A DNA stretch of 64,000 nt. Source: Kocuria dechangensis (GTDB lineage Bacteria; Actinomycetota; Actinomycetes; Actinomycetales; Micrococcaceae). The position numbers and the translations under genes are program-made. Each line of letters begins with the position of its first letter. Position 1 is the stretch's first letter. Under the pieces are notes generated by a model. The model ran no database searches. It had not been told where the DNA came from and worked only from the letters and a program-made list of their open reading frames with translations. Positions 7,939 to 18,603 of the stretch are shown piece after piece. The stretch spans positions 62,001 through 126,000 of the forward strand of contig NZ_BMEQ01000009.1 of assembly GCF_014636775.1 (NCBI RefSeq), given 5' to 3'.

Positions 7939-7944
7939 AGTGTA
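7939..7944 (-). promoter_or_regulatory. -10 hexamer of leaderless hydrolase mRNA
   Basis: TACACT on the minus strand, 7 bases before the ATG at 7931. Confidence 0.6.
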
Positions 7945-7971
7945 TCCAGGGCCGGCGGGCGCCCCCGCGGC

Positions 7972-8316
7972 TCAGCGGCGCGTGCGCCAGCAGCGCTCGT
8001 GCCAGTGCCGGCGGTCCTCGAACGCGGTCCGGGAGCCGAGCAGGGAGTCCTGCTGCCAGACCACCAGGTGGGGCGTGCCGGGCGGGACGGTGCGCCCGCA
8101 GCCGGGGCACACGTAGTTCTTCACGGCGTTCGCGGGCCGGACGTGGCGGACCATCCAGTCGCCGTCCGGGGCGCGCTCCACGGTCGGGGCCGGCTCCAGG
8201 ACCCGGTCGACCGACCAGGGCTCGCGCATCGCCCCGCGCTGCCACTTGCTGGCGCGGGCACCGTCGGCCGGACCGCCCTGCCGGCGGCCTCGCGAGGAGT
8301 GGTTGGAGCGCGGCAC
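7972..8316 (-). CDS. Small conserved-looking protein with zinc-ribbon-like Cys/His set
   Basis: 114 residues with a basic N-terminus. A CPGC knuckle near residue 70 is followed by RTVPPGTPH, and later HWHERCW close to the C-terminus, giving four or more possible zinc ligands. I do not recognise a defined function. GTG start, with GACAAT six bases upstream (leaderless). It is divergent from nucS with only 62 bp between starts, and it lies just downstream of the hydrolase start on the same strand. Candidate role: nucleic-acid or protein binding, inferred only from the zinc-ribbon-like pattern. Confidence 0.7.
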   Translation of the reverse strand: MPRSNHSSRGRRQGGPADGARASKWQRGAMREPWSVDRVLEPAPTVERAPDGDWMVRHVRPANAVKNYVCPGCGRTVPPGTPHLVVWQQDSLLGSRTAFEDRRHWHERCWRTRR

Positions 8317-8322
8317 GGCCAG

Positions 8323-8328
8323 ATTGTC
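8323..8328 (-). promoter_or_regulatory. -10 hexamer of leaderless zinc-ribbon gene
   Basis: GACAAT on the minus strand, 6 bases before the GTG at 8316. Divergent with the nucS promoter. Confidence 0.45.
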
Positions 8329-8366
8329 TCACACGGGCCCGGGCGCGGGGCGCGCCGGACGTTCGC

Positions 8367-8372
8367 TAGGCT
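8367..8372 (+). promoter_or_regulatory. -10 hexamer of leaderless nucS mRNA
   Basis: TAGGCT, then 6 bases, then the GTG at 8379. Confidence 0.6.
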
Positions 8373-8378
8373 GTCGGG

Positions 8379-9074
8379 GTGCGTCTCGTCATTGCCGATT
8401 GCTCCGTCGACTACGAAGGGCGTCTGCGCGCCCACCTGCCCGCCGCCCGCCGCCTGCTGGTCGTGAAGGCGGACGGCTCCGTGCTCGTCCACTCGGACGG
8501 CGGCAGTTACAAGCCCCTCAACTGGATGAGCCCGCCCGCGCGCCTGCACGTGGGCGAGCCCGACCCCGAACTCGCCGCGGAGGGGGTCCTGCAGACCTGG
8601 ACGGTCCAGGCCGCCAAGAGCGACGACCGGCTGGTGATCCAGGTCTTCGAGATCCACGAGGACGTCTCCCACGAGCTCGGCGTCGATCCCGGCCTGGTCA
8701 AGGACGGCGTCGAGGCCGATCTGCAGCGCCTCCTCGCGGAGCAGATCCACCTCCTGGGCTCCGGGCACACCCTCGTCCGCAGGGAGTACCCCACCGCGAT
8801 CGGGCCCGTGGACATCCTGGCCCGCGACCGCGACGGCGCCACCGTCGCCGTGGAGCTCAAGCGCCGCGGGGACATCGACGGCGTCGAGCAGCTCACCCGG
8901 TACCTCGAGCTGCTCAACCGGGACCCCCTGCTGGCCCCCGTGCGCGGGGTGTACGCCGCGCAGCTCATCAGGCCCCAGGCGCGGGTGCTCGCCGAGGACC
9001 GCGGCATCTCCTGCCTCACGCTCGACTACGACGCGATGCGCGGGTTCGACGACAGCGACTCCCGGCTGTTCTGA
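8379..9074 (+). CDS. nucS: Endonuclease NucS (non-canonical mismatch repair)
   Basis: 231 residues, the usual length for actinobacterial NucS/EndoMS. The N-terminal beta domain ([16 protein letters not shown]..., GSYKPLNWM) binds DNA. The C-terminal RecB-like nuclease core carries GPVDILARD, the VELKRRGD motif and the QLTRYLELL helix. In mycobacteria NucS cuts at mismatches and lowers mutation rate in organisms lacking MutS/MutL; that function is from family knowledge. Partner is the sliding clamp, normally bound by a short C-terminal tail; the end here is [11 protein letters not shown] start set by the leaderless promoter. Confidence 0.95.
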   Translation: MRLVIADCSVDYEGRLRAHLPAARRLLVVKADGSVLVHSDGGSYKPLNWMSPPARLHVGEPDPELAAEGVLQTWTVQAAKSDDRLVIQVFEIHEDVSHELGVDPGLVKDGVEADLQRLLAEQIHLLGSGHTLVRREYPTAIGPVDILARDRDGATVAVELKRRGDIDGVEQLTRYLELLNRDPLLAPVRGVYAAQLIRPQARVLAEDRGISCLTLDYDAMRGFDDSDSRLF

Positions 9075-9163
9075 CCCCTGCCGTGAAGACCCCTCCCGTG
9101 GAGCCGGGCTCACGCGCTGAGCGAACACGGGGCCAACACGCGGTGGTCAGCGGGCGAAGAGCG

Positions 9164-9192
9164 TTGACCGCCCCCGGGCGATGTGTGAAGCT
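9164..9192 (+). promoter_or_regulatory. csp promoter with extended -10
   Basis: TTGACC (9164-9169), a 17-base spacer, then TGT-GAAGCT (hexamer 9187-9192) with the TGn extension. Transcription would begin near 9199, giving a leader of about 185 bases. The interval 9075-9385 holds no gene. Confidence 0.55.
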
Positions 9193-9218
9193 GAACATGT
9201 TCTTCGTTCCATGTTCAG
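9191..9218 (+). promoter_or_regulatory. 9-bp inverted repeat at the 5' end of the csp leader
   Basis: CTGAACATG and CATGTTCAG are exact inverted copies separated by 10 bases, in an AT-rich patch at the predicted transcription start. It could be an operator or, if the true start is upstream, a 5' stem-loop. Long structured leaders are typical of cspA-type genes. Confidence 0.5.
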
Positions 9219-9385
9219 CATGCTCGCAGAACTGGTAAAGCGAGCGTGACGTTCGACCTGGACCTGGTTCTCCACCCCTCGGAACCCGCGGGACCGGAGC
9301 CCCAACCTCAGCGCATCTCGTGACACCGCCCTCGCGCACGACCCCGTGCGCATGTTTTTCCACCGTCTCGCAAGGAGAGATCTTC

Positions 9386-9589
9386 ATGGCCCAGGGCACC
9401 GTCAAGTGGTTCAACGCCGAAAAGGGCTTCGGCTTCATCACCCCCGACGACTCCGACTCGGACGTCTTCGTCCACTACTCCGAGATCCAGTCGGGCGGGT
9501 TCCGCACGCTGGAAGAGAACCAGCGCGTCGAGTTCGAGATCGGCCAGGGCCAGAAGGGCCCGCAGGCCACCGGCGTGACCATCATCTGA
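9386..9589 (+). CDS. Cold shock protein (CspA family)
   Basis: 67 residues, the normal size of a single cold-shock domain. RNP1-type KGFGFIT and RNP2-type VFVHYS motifs form the RNA/ssDNA binding face. Acts as an RNA chaperone in the cytoplasm. The ATG at 9386 is chosen over upstream in-frame codons because it begins the canonical [10 protein letters not shown] and has AAGGAG nine bases before it. Monocistronic: long leader before, strong hairpin after. Confidence 0.96.
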   Translation: MAQGTVKWFNAEKGFGFITPDDSDSDVFVHYSEIQSGGFRTLEENQRVEFEIGQGQKGPQATGVTII

Positions 9590-9616
9590 TCCGTCCACCC
9601 GGACGCTTCGACAGCG

Positions 9617-9651
9617 AAGGGCCCCGCATCCGCTCCGGATGCGGGGCCCTT
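9617..9651. terminator. Bidirectional terminator between csp and murA
   Basis: Perfect 16-bp stem (9617-9632 with 9636-9651) and a 3-base loop, AAGGGCCCCGCATCCG paired with its complement. Flanking A and T bases are compatible with use in both directions. Confidence 0.85.
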
Positions 9652-9684
9652 CCGCGTGGCGGACAGGTGCCGGGCCGGGGTCCG

Positions 9685-10959
9685 TCAGGGCGTGCCGGCG
9701 ATCCGGCGCTCGACGGCGGCGCCCGCCCCGGCCAGCTGCTCCACGAAGTGCTCGTAGCCGCGGTCGACGTGCTCGACCCCGCTGACCTCCGTCTGCCCCT
9801 CCGCGGCCATCCCCGCGATCACCAGCGCCGCCCCCGCGCGGATGTCCATGGCCTCCACCGGCGCCCCGGACAGCTCCGGCCGGCCCGCGACCAGGGCGTG
9901 GTGGCCGTCCAGGCGCACGCTGGCCCCGAGCCGCTCCAGCTCCGCGGTGAAGCCCCAGCGGGCCTCGAAGACGTTCTCCGTGACCATCCCCGAGCCCTCC
10001 GCGACGGCGTTGAGCGCCACCACGAACGGCTGCAGGTCGGTCGGGAAGCCGGGGTAGGGCAGGGTGGAGACGTTGATGGCGTGCGGCCGGTCGGGACCGG
10101 CGACGACGAAGCGCCCCTCCTCCGTCTCGATCCGGCAGCCGGCGGCCCGCAGCTTGTCGAGCACCACGGCGAGGTGGCCGGGCTCGGCCCCCTCGATCTG
10201 CACGGTCCCGCCGGTCACCGCGGCGGCGAACGCCCACGTCCCGGCGACGATCCGGTCCGGGACGGTCCGGTGCTCGACGGGGTGCAGCGCCTCGACGCCC
10301 GTCACCCTCACCGTGCTGGTGCCGAGCCCCTCGATCCGGGCGCCCATCTCCTGCAGCATCCGGCCGATGTCGACGATCTCCGGCTCCCGGGCCGCGTTGT
10401 CGATCACCGTGGTGCCCTGGGCGAGGGTCGCCGCCATCATGAGGTTCTCCGTGGCCCCCACCGACGGGTACTCCAGGCGGTACTCCGTGCCGCGCAGCAC
10501 GTCGGGCACGCGGGCCACGAGGTAGCCGTGCTCGATCTGCAGCTGCGCGCCCAGGGCCTCGAGCCCCGCCCGGTGCATGTCGAGGCCGCGGGAGCCGATG
10601 GCGTCCCCGCCGGGCAGCGCGACCTCGGCGACGTGGCAGCGGGCGACCAGCGGCCCGAGGACGGAGATGGACGCGCGCATGGCCCGCACGAGGTCGTAGT
10701 CCGCCTGGTGGTGCAGGTCCGCGGGGACGTCGATCCGGACGCTCTGCGCCACGCGGTCGTAGGCCACCGCGCAGCCCAGGCGCCGGAGCAGCTCGGCCAT
10801 GATGGCGACGTCCTGGATCTCGGGGACGTTCGTGATGGTCGACTCGCCCTCGGCGAGCAGGGCCGCGGCCATGAGCTTCAGCACGCTGTTCTTCGCGCCC
10901 GAGACCCGCAGGGTGCCGTTGACCGCGGTGGGCCCGTGCACGACGATCTTCTCTTCCAT
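9685..10959 (-). CDS. murA: UDP-N-acetylglucosamine 1-carboxyvinyltransferase, Asp-type
   Basis: 424 residues, full length for the EPSP-synthase-like inside-out barrel. It transfers enolpyruvate from PEP to UDP-GlcNAc, the first committed peptidoglycan step, in the cytoplasm. SGAKNS near residue 20 is the substrate-binding lysine motif. The catalytic-loop Cys is replaced by Asp119 ([10 protein letters not shown]). Mycobacterial and chlamydial MurA also have Asp here, and fosfomycin cannot then alkylate the enzyme. ATG preceded by AGGAGAG. It follows atpC on the same strand after a hairpin, so it may be transcribed separately. Confidence 0.95.
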   Translation of the reverse strand: MEEKIVVHGPTAVNGTLRVSGAKNSVLKLMAAALLAEGESTITNVPEIQDVAIMAELLRRLGCAVAYDRVAQSVRIDVPADLHHQADYDLVRAMRASISVLGPLVARCHVAEVALPGGDAIGSRGLDMHRAGLEALGAQLQIEHGYLVARVPDVLRGTEYRLEYPSVGATENLMMAATLAQGTTVIDNAAREPEIVDIGRMLQEMGARIEGLGTSTVRVTGVEALHPVEHRTVPDRIVAGTWAFAAAVTGGTVQIEGAEPGHLAVVLDKLRAAGCRIETEEGRFVVAGPDRPHAINVSTLPYPGFPTDLQPFVVALNAVAEGSGMVTENVFEARWGFTAELERLGASVRLDGHHALVAGRPELSGAPVEAMDIRAGAALVIAGMAAEGQTEVSGVEHVDRGYEHFVEQLAGAGAAVERRIAGTP

Positions 10960-10981
10960 CGACTCTCCTGAGCGAGCTCGG

Positions 10982-11003
10982 CCGGGCGCCCTCCGGCGCC
11001 CGG
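10982..11003 (-). terminator. Hairpin after the atp operon
   Basis: CCGGGCGCC / GGCGCCCGG, a perfect 9-bp stem with a CTCC loop, between atpC and murA. A second GC-rich partial stem (CGCGGCC...GGCCGCG) lies at about 11010-11047. No U-tract, so termination is inferred. Confidence 0.5.
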
Positions 11004-11092
11004 GTACGACCGCGGCCCCCGCACCCTGGGGGTACGGAGGCCGCGACTGGGATGGTGCGGGGGACGCGCGTCCCCGGGGGGCCCGGGTGGGG

Positions 11093-11368
11093 TCAGGCGG
11101 CGGCGGAGCCGGTCAGCTCCACGTTGTCCGCCACGATCGTCACCCGGTTGTTGTCCATGAACACGAAACCGGCGTCGATGGTGCCCTCGATCCGGGCGCC
11201 GTCGACGGGGTCGACCGCGAACCCACCCGGCTTGAGGATGCCGGCCACGGCCTCGTGCCCGGGAAGGATACCGATGTCGCCCTCCGTGGTGCGGACCCGG
11301 ACCTGGCGCGCGGTGCCGGTCCAGACCGAACGGTCGAGAGCCACGACTTCGACGATCATCTCAGCCAC
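11093..11368 (-). CDS. atpC: ATP synthase F1 epsilon subunit
   Basis: 91 residues: only the N-terminal beta-sandwich ([15 protein letters not shown]). The C-terminal helical hairpin found in longer epsilon subunits is absent or nearly so, as in other short actinobacterial forms. It belongs to the central stalk, coupling rotation to catalysis. GTG at 11368 starts 2 bases after the atpD stop. Last gene of the operon. Confidence 0.93.
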   Translation of the reverse strand: MAEMIVEVVALDRSVWTGTARQVRVRTTEGDIGILPGHEAVAGILKPGGFAVDPVDGARIEGTIDAGFVFMDNNRVTIVADNVELTGSAAA

Positions 11369-11370
11369 GA

Positions 11371-12891
<1,521 letters not shown>

Positions 12892-13803
12892 TCAGAGGGC
12901 TTCGGCGCCGCTCACGATCTCGGTGAGCTCGGTGGTGATCTCCGCCTGGCGGGCGTTGTTCATCAACCGCGTGTACTTCTTGATCAGCTCGTCCGCGTTG
13001 TCGCCGGCCGACTTCATCGCGCGCTGACGGGCCGCAAGCTCGCTCGTGGCCGCGTTGGCCAGGCACGAGTACAGGCGGGCGTCGATGTAGCGCGGGAGGA
13101 CCGCGTCGAGGAACTCCTCCGGGTTCGGCTCGAACTCGAAGTTGTGGCCGCTCTCCTCGATGTCCTCGTACTCGCGGGCCACCTCGTCCGTCAGCGCGTT
13201 GGCGTCGACGACCTCGAGCGGCAGCAGGCGCAGCACGCGCGGCTCCTGCACGACCATCGAGCGGAACACCGTGTAGACCACGTGGATCTCGTCGACCCCG
13301 CCGTCCTCGTACGGGGTCTCCAGGTCCCCGACCAGCACCTCGCGCAGCTCGCGGGCGAGCTCCGCCTTGGCGTTGTCGGTGTCCCCGGTCCAGTTCCGCT
13401 CGAAGGGGCGCCGGCGGAAGTCGAAGTACGCCTGCGCCTTGCGGCCGACCAGGTACACCTTGACGTCCTTGCCCTGCTCGCGGAGCAGCTCCATGAGGGA
13501 CTCCGCCTCCTTGAGCACGTTGGAGGAGTAGGACCCCGCCAGACCGCGGTCGGAGGTCATGATCACCACGGCCGACCGCCGGACGTCGTCGGTCCGGGTG
13601 GTGAGGACATGGGAGACGTTGTGCTGGGTGGCGACCTGCGAGACGGCGCGGGTCAGCGCGTTGGCGTACGGACGCGCCGCCGCGACCTTCTGGCGGGACT
13701 TGTTGATGCGCGAGGTCGCGATCATCTCCATGGCCTTGAAGATCTTCTTCATGGACTTGGTCGACGAGATCTTGTTCCGGTAGACCCGGATCTGCGCTCC
13801 CAT
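12892..13803 (-). CDS. atpG: ATP synthase F1 gamma subunit
   Basis: 303 residues. It begins [21 protein letters not shown] and ends in the long C-terminal helix ([24 protein letters not shown]), both hallmarks of the rotary shaft. Forms the central stalk inside the alpha3beta3 ring. ATG with a GAAAGGAAG ribosome site. The frame extends upstream to 13851 without family similarity. Confidence 0.97.
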   Translation of the reverse strand: MGAQIRVYRNKISSTKSMKKIFKAMEMIATSRINKSRQKVAAARPYANALTRAVSQVATQHNVSHVLTTRTDDVRRSAVVIMTSDRGLAGSYSSNVLKEAESLMELLREQGKDVKVYLVGRKAQAYFDFRRRPFERNWTGDTDNAKAELARELREVLVGDLETPYEDGGVDEIHVVYTVFRSMVVQEPRVLRLLPLEVVDANALTDEVAREYEDIEESGHNFEFEPNPEEFLDAVLPRYIDARLYSCLANAATSELAARQRAMKSAGDNADELIKKYTRLMNNARQAEITTELTEIVSGAEAL

Positions 13804-13863
13804 GTGACTTCCTTTCGTCACGGTGGCCGGTGCGCCGCCGAGGCGGCGCACCGGACCGGCCGG

Positions 13864-15489
13864 CTACTTCTTGACGATCCGTTCCTGGACGACCTCGGAC
13901 TCGTCGAGGGGCTTGTGCTCCTCGTGGCCCACCTGGATGTCGTGCTTCGTGCCGTGGAAGTCCCGCTTGACCTCGGCGACGGCGGTCTCCAGGGCCGCGA
14001 TCGCGTCGTCCTCGAGCTTGCCCGTCTGCGCGATGGAGTCGAGCACGTTGGTCGTGCGGCGCACCTGGTCGAGCAGGGCCTGCTCGAAGTCCAGCACGGA
14101 CGCCACCTCGACCTCGTCGAGGTGGCCGTTGGTGCCGGCCCAGATCGACACGACCTGGTCCTCGACCGGGTACGGGGTGTACTGCTTCTGCTTGAGCAGC
14201 TCCATCAGGCGCGCACCGCGGGTCAGCTGCTGGCGGGAGGCCGCGTCGAGGTCGGACGCGAACATCGCGAAAGCCTGCATCGAGCGGTAGGACGCCAGCT
14301 CCAGCTTCAGCGTGCCGGAGACCTTCTTCATGGCCTTGATCTGCGCGGCGCCGCCGACGCGGGACACGGACACGCCGACGTCCACCGCGGGACGCTGGTT
14401 GGCGTTGAAGAGGTCCGACTGCAGGAAGATCTGGCCGTCGGTGATGGAGATGACGTTGGTCGGGATGAAGGCCGACACGTCGTTCGCCTTCGTCTCGATC
14501 AGCGGCAGACCGGTCATCGAGCCGGCGCCCAGCTCGTCCGAGAGCTTGGCGCAGCGCTCCAGGAGGCGGGAGTGCAGGTAGAAGACGTCACCCGGGTAGG
14601 CCTCGCGTCCCGGCGGGCGGCGCAGCAGCAGCGAGACCGCACGGTACGCCTCGGCCTGCTTGGACAGGTCGTCGAAGACGATGAGGACGTGCTTGCCGCC
14701 GTACATCCAGTGCTGGCCGATGGCCGAGCCGGCGTAGGGGGCGAGGTACTTGATGCCCGCGGGGTCGGAGGCCGGGGCCGCCACGATCGTGGTGTACTCC
14801 AGCGCGCCGTTGTCCTCGAGGGTCTGGCGCACGCCCGCGATGGTCGAGGCCTTCTGGCCGACCGCCACGTAGATGCAGCGCACCTGCTTGTTGACGTCGC
14901 CGGACTCCCAGTTCGCGCGCTGGTTCAGGATGGCGTCGACGGCGATCGCCGTCTTGCCGGTCTGGCGGTCGCCGATGATCAGCTGACGCTGGCCGCGGCC
15001 GATCGGGATCATGGCGTCGATGGCCTTGATGCCGGTCTGCAGCGGCTCGTGGACCGACTTGCGCATGGTCACGCCGGGGGCCTGGAGCTCCAGGGCGCGG
15101 CGGCCCTCGGCCTCGATCGGGCCGAGGTCGTCGATGGGCTGGCCCAGCGGGTCGACCACGCGGCCGAGGTAGGCGTCGCCCACGGGCACGGAGAGGACCT
15201 CGCCGGTGCGGTGCACCTCCTGGCCTTCCTGGATCTCGCGGAATTCTCCGAGGATCACGACGCCGATGTCGCGGGTGTCGAGGTTCTGCGCGAGGCCGAG
15301 AACGCCGTTCTCGAAGCGCAGCAGCTCGTTCGCCATCACCGAGGGGAGGCCCTCGACGCGGGCGATGCCGTCGGCGGCGCTGCTGACGCGGCCGACCTCT
15401 GTTCGTTCTGCGGTGCCGGGCTCGTAGGACGCGGCGAACTCGCTCAGCGCGCTACGGACTTCGTCGGCATTGATGGTCACATCGGCCAT
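13864..15489 (-). CDS. atpA: ATP synthase F1 alpha subunit
   Basis: 541 residues, slightly longer than the ~505 of many bacteria because of an acidic/basic C-terminal extension, as in mycobacteria and related actinobacteria. Walker A GDRQTGKT is near residue 174, followed by the non-catalytic-site region. ATG preceded by AGGAGAG. Separated from atpH by 167 bases that hold a hairpin. Confidence 0.98.
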   Translation of the reverse strand: MADVTINADEVRSALSEFAASYEPGTAERTEVGRVSSAADGIARVEGLPSVMANELLRFENGVLGLAQNLDTRDIGVVILGEFREIQEGQEVHRTGEVLSVPVGDAYLGRVVDPLGQPIDDLGPIEAEGRRALELQAPGVTMRKSVHEPLQTGIKAIDAMIPIGRGQRQLIIGDRQTGKTAIAVDAILNQRANWESGDVNKQVRCIYVAVGQKASTIAGVRQTLEDNGALEYTTIVAAPASDPAGIKYLAPYAGSAIGQHWMYGGKHVLIVFDDLSKQAEAYRAVSLLLRRPPGREAYPGDVFYLHSRLLERCAKLSDELGAGSMTGLPLIETKANDVSAFIPTNVISITDGQIFLQSDLFNANQRPAVDVGVSVSRVGGAAQIKAMKKVSGTLKLELASYRSMQAFAMFASDLDAASRQQLTRGARLMELLKQKQYTPYPVEDQVVSIWAGTNGHLDEVEVASVLDFEQALLDQVRRTTNVLDSIAQTGKLEDDAIAALETAVAEVKRDFHGTKHDIQVGHEEHKPLDESEVVQERIVKK

Positions 15490-15568
15490 CTGCTGTCCCT
15501 GCTCTCCTGGTTCGTGATCACTGCGGAGCAGTGACCGTGAGTACTTTCCTTCGGCGGACCGTTCTGCG

Positions 15569-15602
15569 GTTCCGCCGGCCCGTTCTGCGCGACCGGCGGA
15601 AC
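15569..15602 (-). promoter_or_regulatory. Hairpin between atpH and atpA
   Basis: GTTCCGCCGG and CCGGCGGAAC pair perfectly (10 bp) around a 14-base loop in the 167-base gap. This could be an mRNA-stability or processing element giving different F1 and Fo stoichiometry, or a partial attenuator. Function is not shown by sequence. Confidence 0.4.
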
Positions 15603-15656
15603 GTCAGGCCCGCGACGGCATCGTTCGGGATCCCGGACCCGGCGCTCCGGGGCGGA

Positions 15657-16469
15657 TCAGGCCCTGATCCGCTGCTGCAGCTCGTCGAGGCGGGCCGCGA
15701 CGGAACCGTCGATGACCTCCTCGCCGACCTGCACCCTCAGCCCGCCGAGCAACGCCGGGTCGACGTCGAGCGTGAGCTTCAGGTCCTTGCCGTACAGCTC
15801 GTTGAGCTGGTGCTGCAGGCGCCGGAGCTGCTCCTCGGTCAGCGGCCGGGACGTGGTCACGTGCGCGATCCACCGCTGGTGGCGCGCCACGACCTCGTCC
15901 GCGAAGCGCTCGACGAGACGGCCGACCAGTGCGCCGCGCGGCGAGAGGACCGCCTGCTCGATGAGCAGGCGGGTCTCCTCCGAGGCGCCCGGCGCGAGCC
16001 GCTGCACCAGGCGGGTCTTGGCGGCCACGTCGGCCCGCTGGTCGCTGAGGACGCGCTGGACCTCGTGCGAGTCGTCCACCACGCTCTTGAACGCGATGAG
16101 CTGGTCGACGAGCTGCTCCAGGCCCTGGACGCCGCCGCGGTTCTCCGCGGAGGCGGCCGTGAGCGTCACGCCGGCGTGCTCGAGGGCGTCGACGAACTCG
16201 CGGTCGTCGCTCCACCGGCGCTCGGCCAGGACGGCGATCAGCTCCACGGCCTCCGGGGAGACCTTCCCCGTGAACAGGCGGCGGATGACCTGCGCCCGCG
16301 CCTCCCCCGGGTAGGAGGGGTCCGTGATGGAACGGCGCAGCGCGCCGTTCTCGTCGAGCACGGCCAGCACGCCGAAGACCTCACGGGCCAGGGCAGGAGT
16401 GGCAGCCCCTGCCCAGCGCTCGACCGCCAGCGCGGTCTGGTGTCGGGATTCGTTCGATGCACCTGTCAT
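15657..16469 (-). CDS. atpH: ATP synthase delta subunit
   Basis: 270 residues, the long actinobacterial delta (about 180 in E. coli). The OSCP-like C-terminal part ends in VQVGEEVIDGSVAARLDELQQRIRA. It joins the peripheral stalk to the top of F1. The start overlaps the atpF stop by one base (TAATG). Unlike in mycobacteria, it is not fused to a second b-type subunit: atpF is a separate complete gene. Confidence 0.95.
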   Translation of the reverse strand: MTGASNESRHQTALAVERWAGAATPALAREVFGVLAVLDENGALRRSITDPSYPGEARAQVIRRLFTGKVSPEAVELIAVLAERRWSDDREFVDALEHAGVTLTAASAENRGGVQGLEQLVDQLIAFKSVVDDSHEVQRVLSDQRADVAAKTRLVQRLAPGASEETRLLIEQAVLSPRGALVGRLVERFADEVVARHQRWIAHVTTSRPLTEEQLRRLQHQLNELYGKDLKLTLDVDPALLGGLRVQVGEEVIDGSVAARLDELQQRIRA

Positions 16470-17020
16470 TACCGAGCCGCACCTGCGTTCCGCTGCTGCT
16501 CGGTCTCCAGGTCCGCGAGGAACCGGTCGACCACACGGTTGGCGCGCGCGTCGTCGTCGAGGGACTCGCCCACGATCTTGGACGCGAGCTGGGTGGCCAG
16601 CGCGCCGACCTCGGTGCGCAGGGAGGCCACGGCGGCCGAACGCTCCGCCTCGATGGTCCGGTGGGCGTTCTCGGTGATGCGCGCCGACTCGGCGTTCGCA
16701 CGGTCCTTGAAGTCCGCCAGGATCTTGTCGCCCTCGAGCCGGGCCTCCTCGCGGATCTTCTGAGCCTCCAGGCGCGCGCTCTCGAGCTGCTGGTTGTACT
16801 CGTCACGGGCGGCCGCGGCCTCGGCCTGGGCGGCCTTGGCCTTGGCCAGCCCGCCCTCGATGGCCTCGGTGCGCTCGCTGTAGACCCGCTCGAAGGCCGG
16901 CACGACGAACTTGACCACGAGGAAGAGCAGGATCAGGAACCCGATGAGGGTGATCACCATCTCCCACACGTTGGGGAAGAGAGGATTCGCCCCTGCCTCG
17001 GCTGCCAGCAACAGTGTCAT
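16469..17020 (-). CDS. atpF: ATP synthase Fo b subunit
   Basis: 183 residues. One N-terminal membrane helix (about residues 17-40, WEMVITLIGFLILLFLVVKF) is followed by a long charged coiled coil rich in Ala, Glu and Arg, the peripheral stalk. TAATG junction with atpH; 47 bases downstream of atpE. Confidence 0.96.
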   Translation of the reverse strand: MTLLLAAEAGANPLFPNVWEMVITLIGFLILLFLVVKFVVPAFERVYSERTEAIEGGLAKAKAAQAEAAAARDEYNQQLESARLEAQKIREEARLEGDKILADFKDRANAESARITENAHRTIEAERSAAVASLRTEVGALATQLASKIVGESLDDDARANRVVDRFLADLETEQQRNAGAAR

Positions 17021-17067
17021 GTGCGCGATTCCTGTTCTCTAGGAAGGACGGGTACGGGGTGCGCCAC

Positions 17068-17271
17068 TCAGGCGATGAACGCGAGCACGAAGCCCAGGAT
17101 CGCGAGCGCCTCGACGACGGCGAAGCCGAAGAACAGCATCGGCTGCAGCACACGCTGCGACTCCGGCTGACGGGCGACGGACTGCATGTACGCGGCGAAG
17201 ATCAGACCCACGCCGATGCCACCGCCGATGGCAGCCAGACCGTAACCGATAGCACTGAGCGAACCAGTCAT
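17068..17271 (-). CDS. atpE: ATP synthase Fo c subunit
   Basis: 67 residues forming two membrane helices with the polar loop ARQPES. Glu54 in [11 protein letters not shown] is the proton-binding carboxylate. The Gly-rich first helix ([10 protein letters not shown]) packs the c-ring. This is the protein targeted by diarylquinolines in mycobacteria (family knowledge). ATG with GAAAGGAAAC upstream. Confidence 0.97.
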   Translation of the reverse strand: MTGSLSAIGYGLAAIGGGIGVGLIFAAYMQSVARQPESQRVLQPMLFFGFAVVEALAILGFVLAFIA

Positions 17272-17388
17272 GAGGGGTGTTTCCTTTCTAGGTGCCCGGG
17301 GGCCGGGCGTCGTAGCCGTGTCGGCTCTGAACAGTTGTGAGGATGGACTGTCGGTGTCCGGGAGTCCCGGACCGGTTCCCCGTCTGGG

Positions 17389-18180
17389 TCAGTGGCCCTC
17401 TTGCAGGGCGCCCTGGACGTAGACGGCGAAGAGCAGGGTGAAGATGTAGGCCTGGAGGACCTGAATGAGGATCTCCAGGAAGTAGATGAAGATGCCGAGC
17501 ACCGCGGAGCCCACCGAGACGACGCTGATGAGGCTCGCCTGCGAGATGAGGTACCCGGTCATGGACGCCGCCACCATCAGGGCGAGGTGACCGGCGAACA
17601 TCGTCGCGAACACACGCAGGGCGTGCGTGACGGGGCGGATGATCAGGTTGGAGAGGAACTCGATCGGGATGAGGAAGATGTAGAGCAGCTTCGGGACGTC
17701 CGGCGGCATCGTCATCTTGCCCATGAACCCGCCGAGGCCGTGGCGCTTGATCCCCATGAAGACCCAGGTGACGTACGCGATGCCGGCCAGGACGTAGGCG
17801 GAGCCCGCGTGGGACAGGGTGGGCAGCTGCAGCACGGGGATGGAGCCGAAGAGGTTGTTCACCAGGATGAAGAAGAAGAAGGTGAACAGCAGCGGGATGT
17901 AGGGGCGGAACTCCTTCTCGCCGATGATGTCGCGGCCGAGGTGGTTGCGCACGAAGCCGTAGCCGGCCTCACCGAGGTACTGCGCCTTCGACGGGACGAG
18001 GGCGTGGCGGCGGATGGCCCACATGAAGAAGCCGGCGATCAGGACGACCGACAGGAGGATCAGCAGCATCTGCTTGCCGAACTCGAAGGTTCCCAGCTCG
18101 AAGAACGGAGGAAGGTGCATCTCGTCGACTGTCGGAGCGGTGAATCCTCCGGTGGCGGGAAGCCTGAGGGCGGCGTTCAA
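17389..18180 (-). CDS. atpB: ATP synthase Fo a subunit
   Basis: 263 residues with five to six membrane helices. The helix VTHALRVFATMFAGHLALM carries the essential arginine (LR) that faces the c-ring. The N-terminal peptide before the first span is about 35 residues. First structural gene of the complex, 33 bases after the AtpZ/AtpI-like gene, which supports co-transcription. Confidence 0.97.
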   Translation of the reverse strand: MNAALRLPATGGFTAPTVDEMHLPPFFELGTFEFGKQMLLILLSVVLIAGFFMWAIRRHALVPSKAQYLGEAGYGFVRNHLGRDIIGEKEFRPYIPLLFTFFFFILVNNLFGSIPVLQLPTLSHAGSAYVLAGIAYVTWVFMGIKRHGLGGFMGKMTMPPDVPKLLYIFLIPIEFLSNLIIRPVTHALRVFATMFAGHLALMVAASMTGYLISQASLISVVSVGSAVLGIFIYFLEILIQVLQAYIFTLLFAVYVQGALQEGH

Positions 18181-18213
18181 TGCGGGTCCTTTCTGCAGTG
18201 CTCTGGCCGGTGG

Positions 18214-18603
18214 TCACGGTCGGGGCGCCGAGTCCGGGCCGGACTGGTGCGGGTTGTCAGGATCTGCACCGTCGGAGGACTGGCTGCGACGGAGCCCCTC
18301 CTGCATGTGGAGGTACACGACGAAGATCCCGGAGGCGGCGCCTATGCACGCACCCAGGATCACGATCCACCGGGTTCCCAGCACGCGATCCGCACCCCAC
18401 CCTACCAAACTCCAGAACCCCATCCCGATCACCACGTACAGGAGTGTCGTGAGGCCTCCGGCCAGGCCACCGGCCTCCACGAGCTGGCCCGCGGTGCGCA
18501 GCGAGGGCTCCTTCCGGGGCCCCGGCCCGGCGGGCTCGGAGGTCTCCGGCTGCTCGGGGGGCTCCGGCCGCTCGGGCCGTCCTCCGTCGTCGTGCGCGCT
18601 CAT
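18214..18603 (-). CDS. AtpZ/AtpI-like small membrane protein
   Basis: 129 residues. A Pro/Glu-rich cytoplasmic first third is followed by two membrane segments (about 48-70 and 78-98) with a short loop, the layout of the AtpI/AtpZ assembly-type proteins encoded ahead of atpB in many bacteria. These help c-ring assembly or Mg/Ca transport in some species. ATG overlaps the stop of the preceding gene (ATGA). Confidence 0.7.
   Translation of the reverse strand: MSAHDDGGRPERPEPPEQPETSEPAGPGPRKEPSLRTAGQLVEAGGLAGGLTTLLYVVIGMGFWSLVGWGADRVLGTRWIVILGACIGAASGIFVVYLHMQEGLRRSQSSDGADPDNPHQSGPDSAPRP

Noticed and set aside
9193-9202. GAACATGTTC resembling an actinobacterial LexA (SOS) box
   Set aside because: The SOS motif needs four bases between GAAC and GTTC; here there are two.
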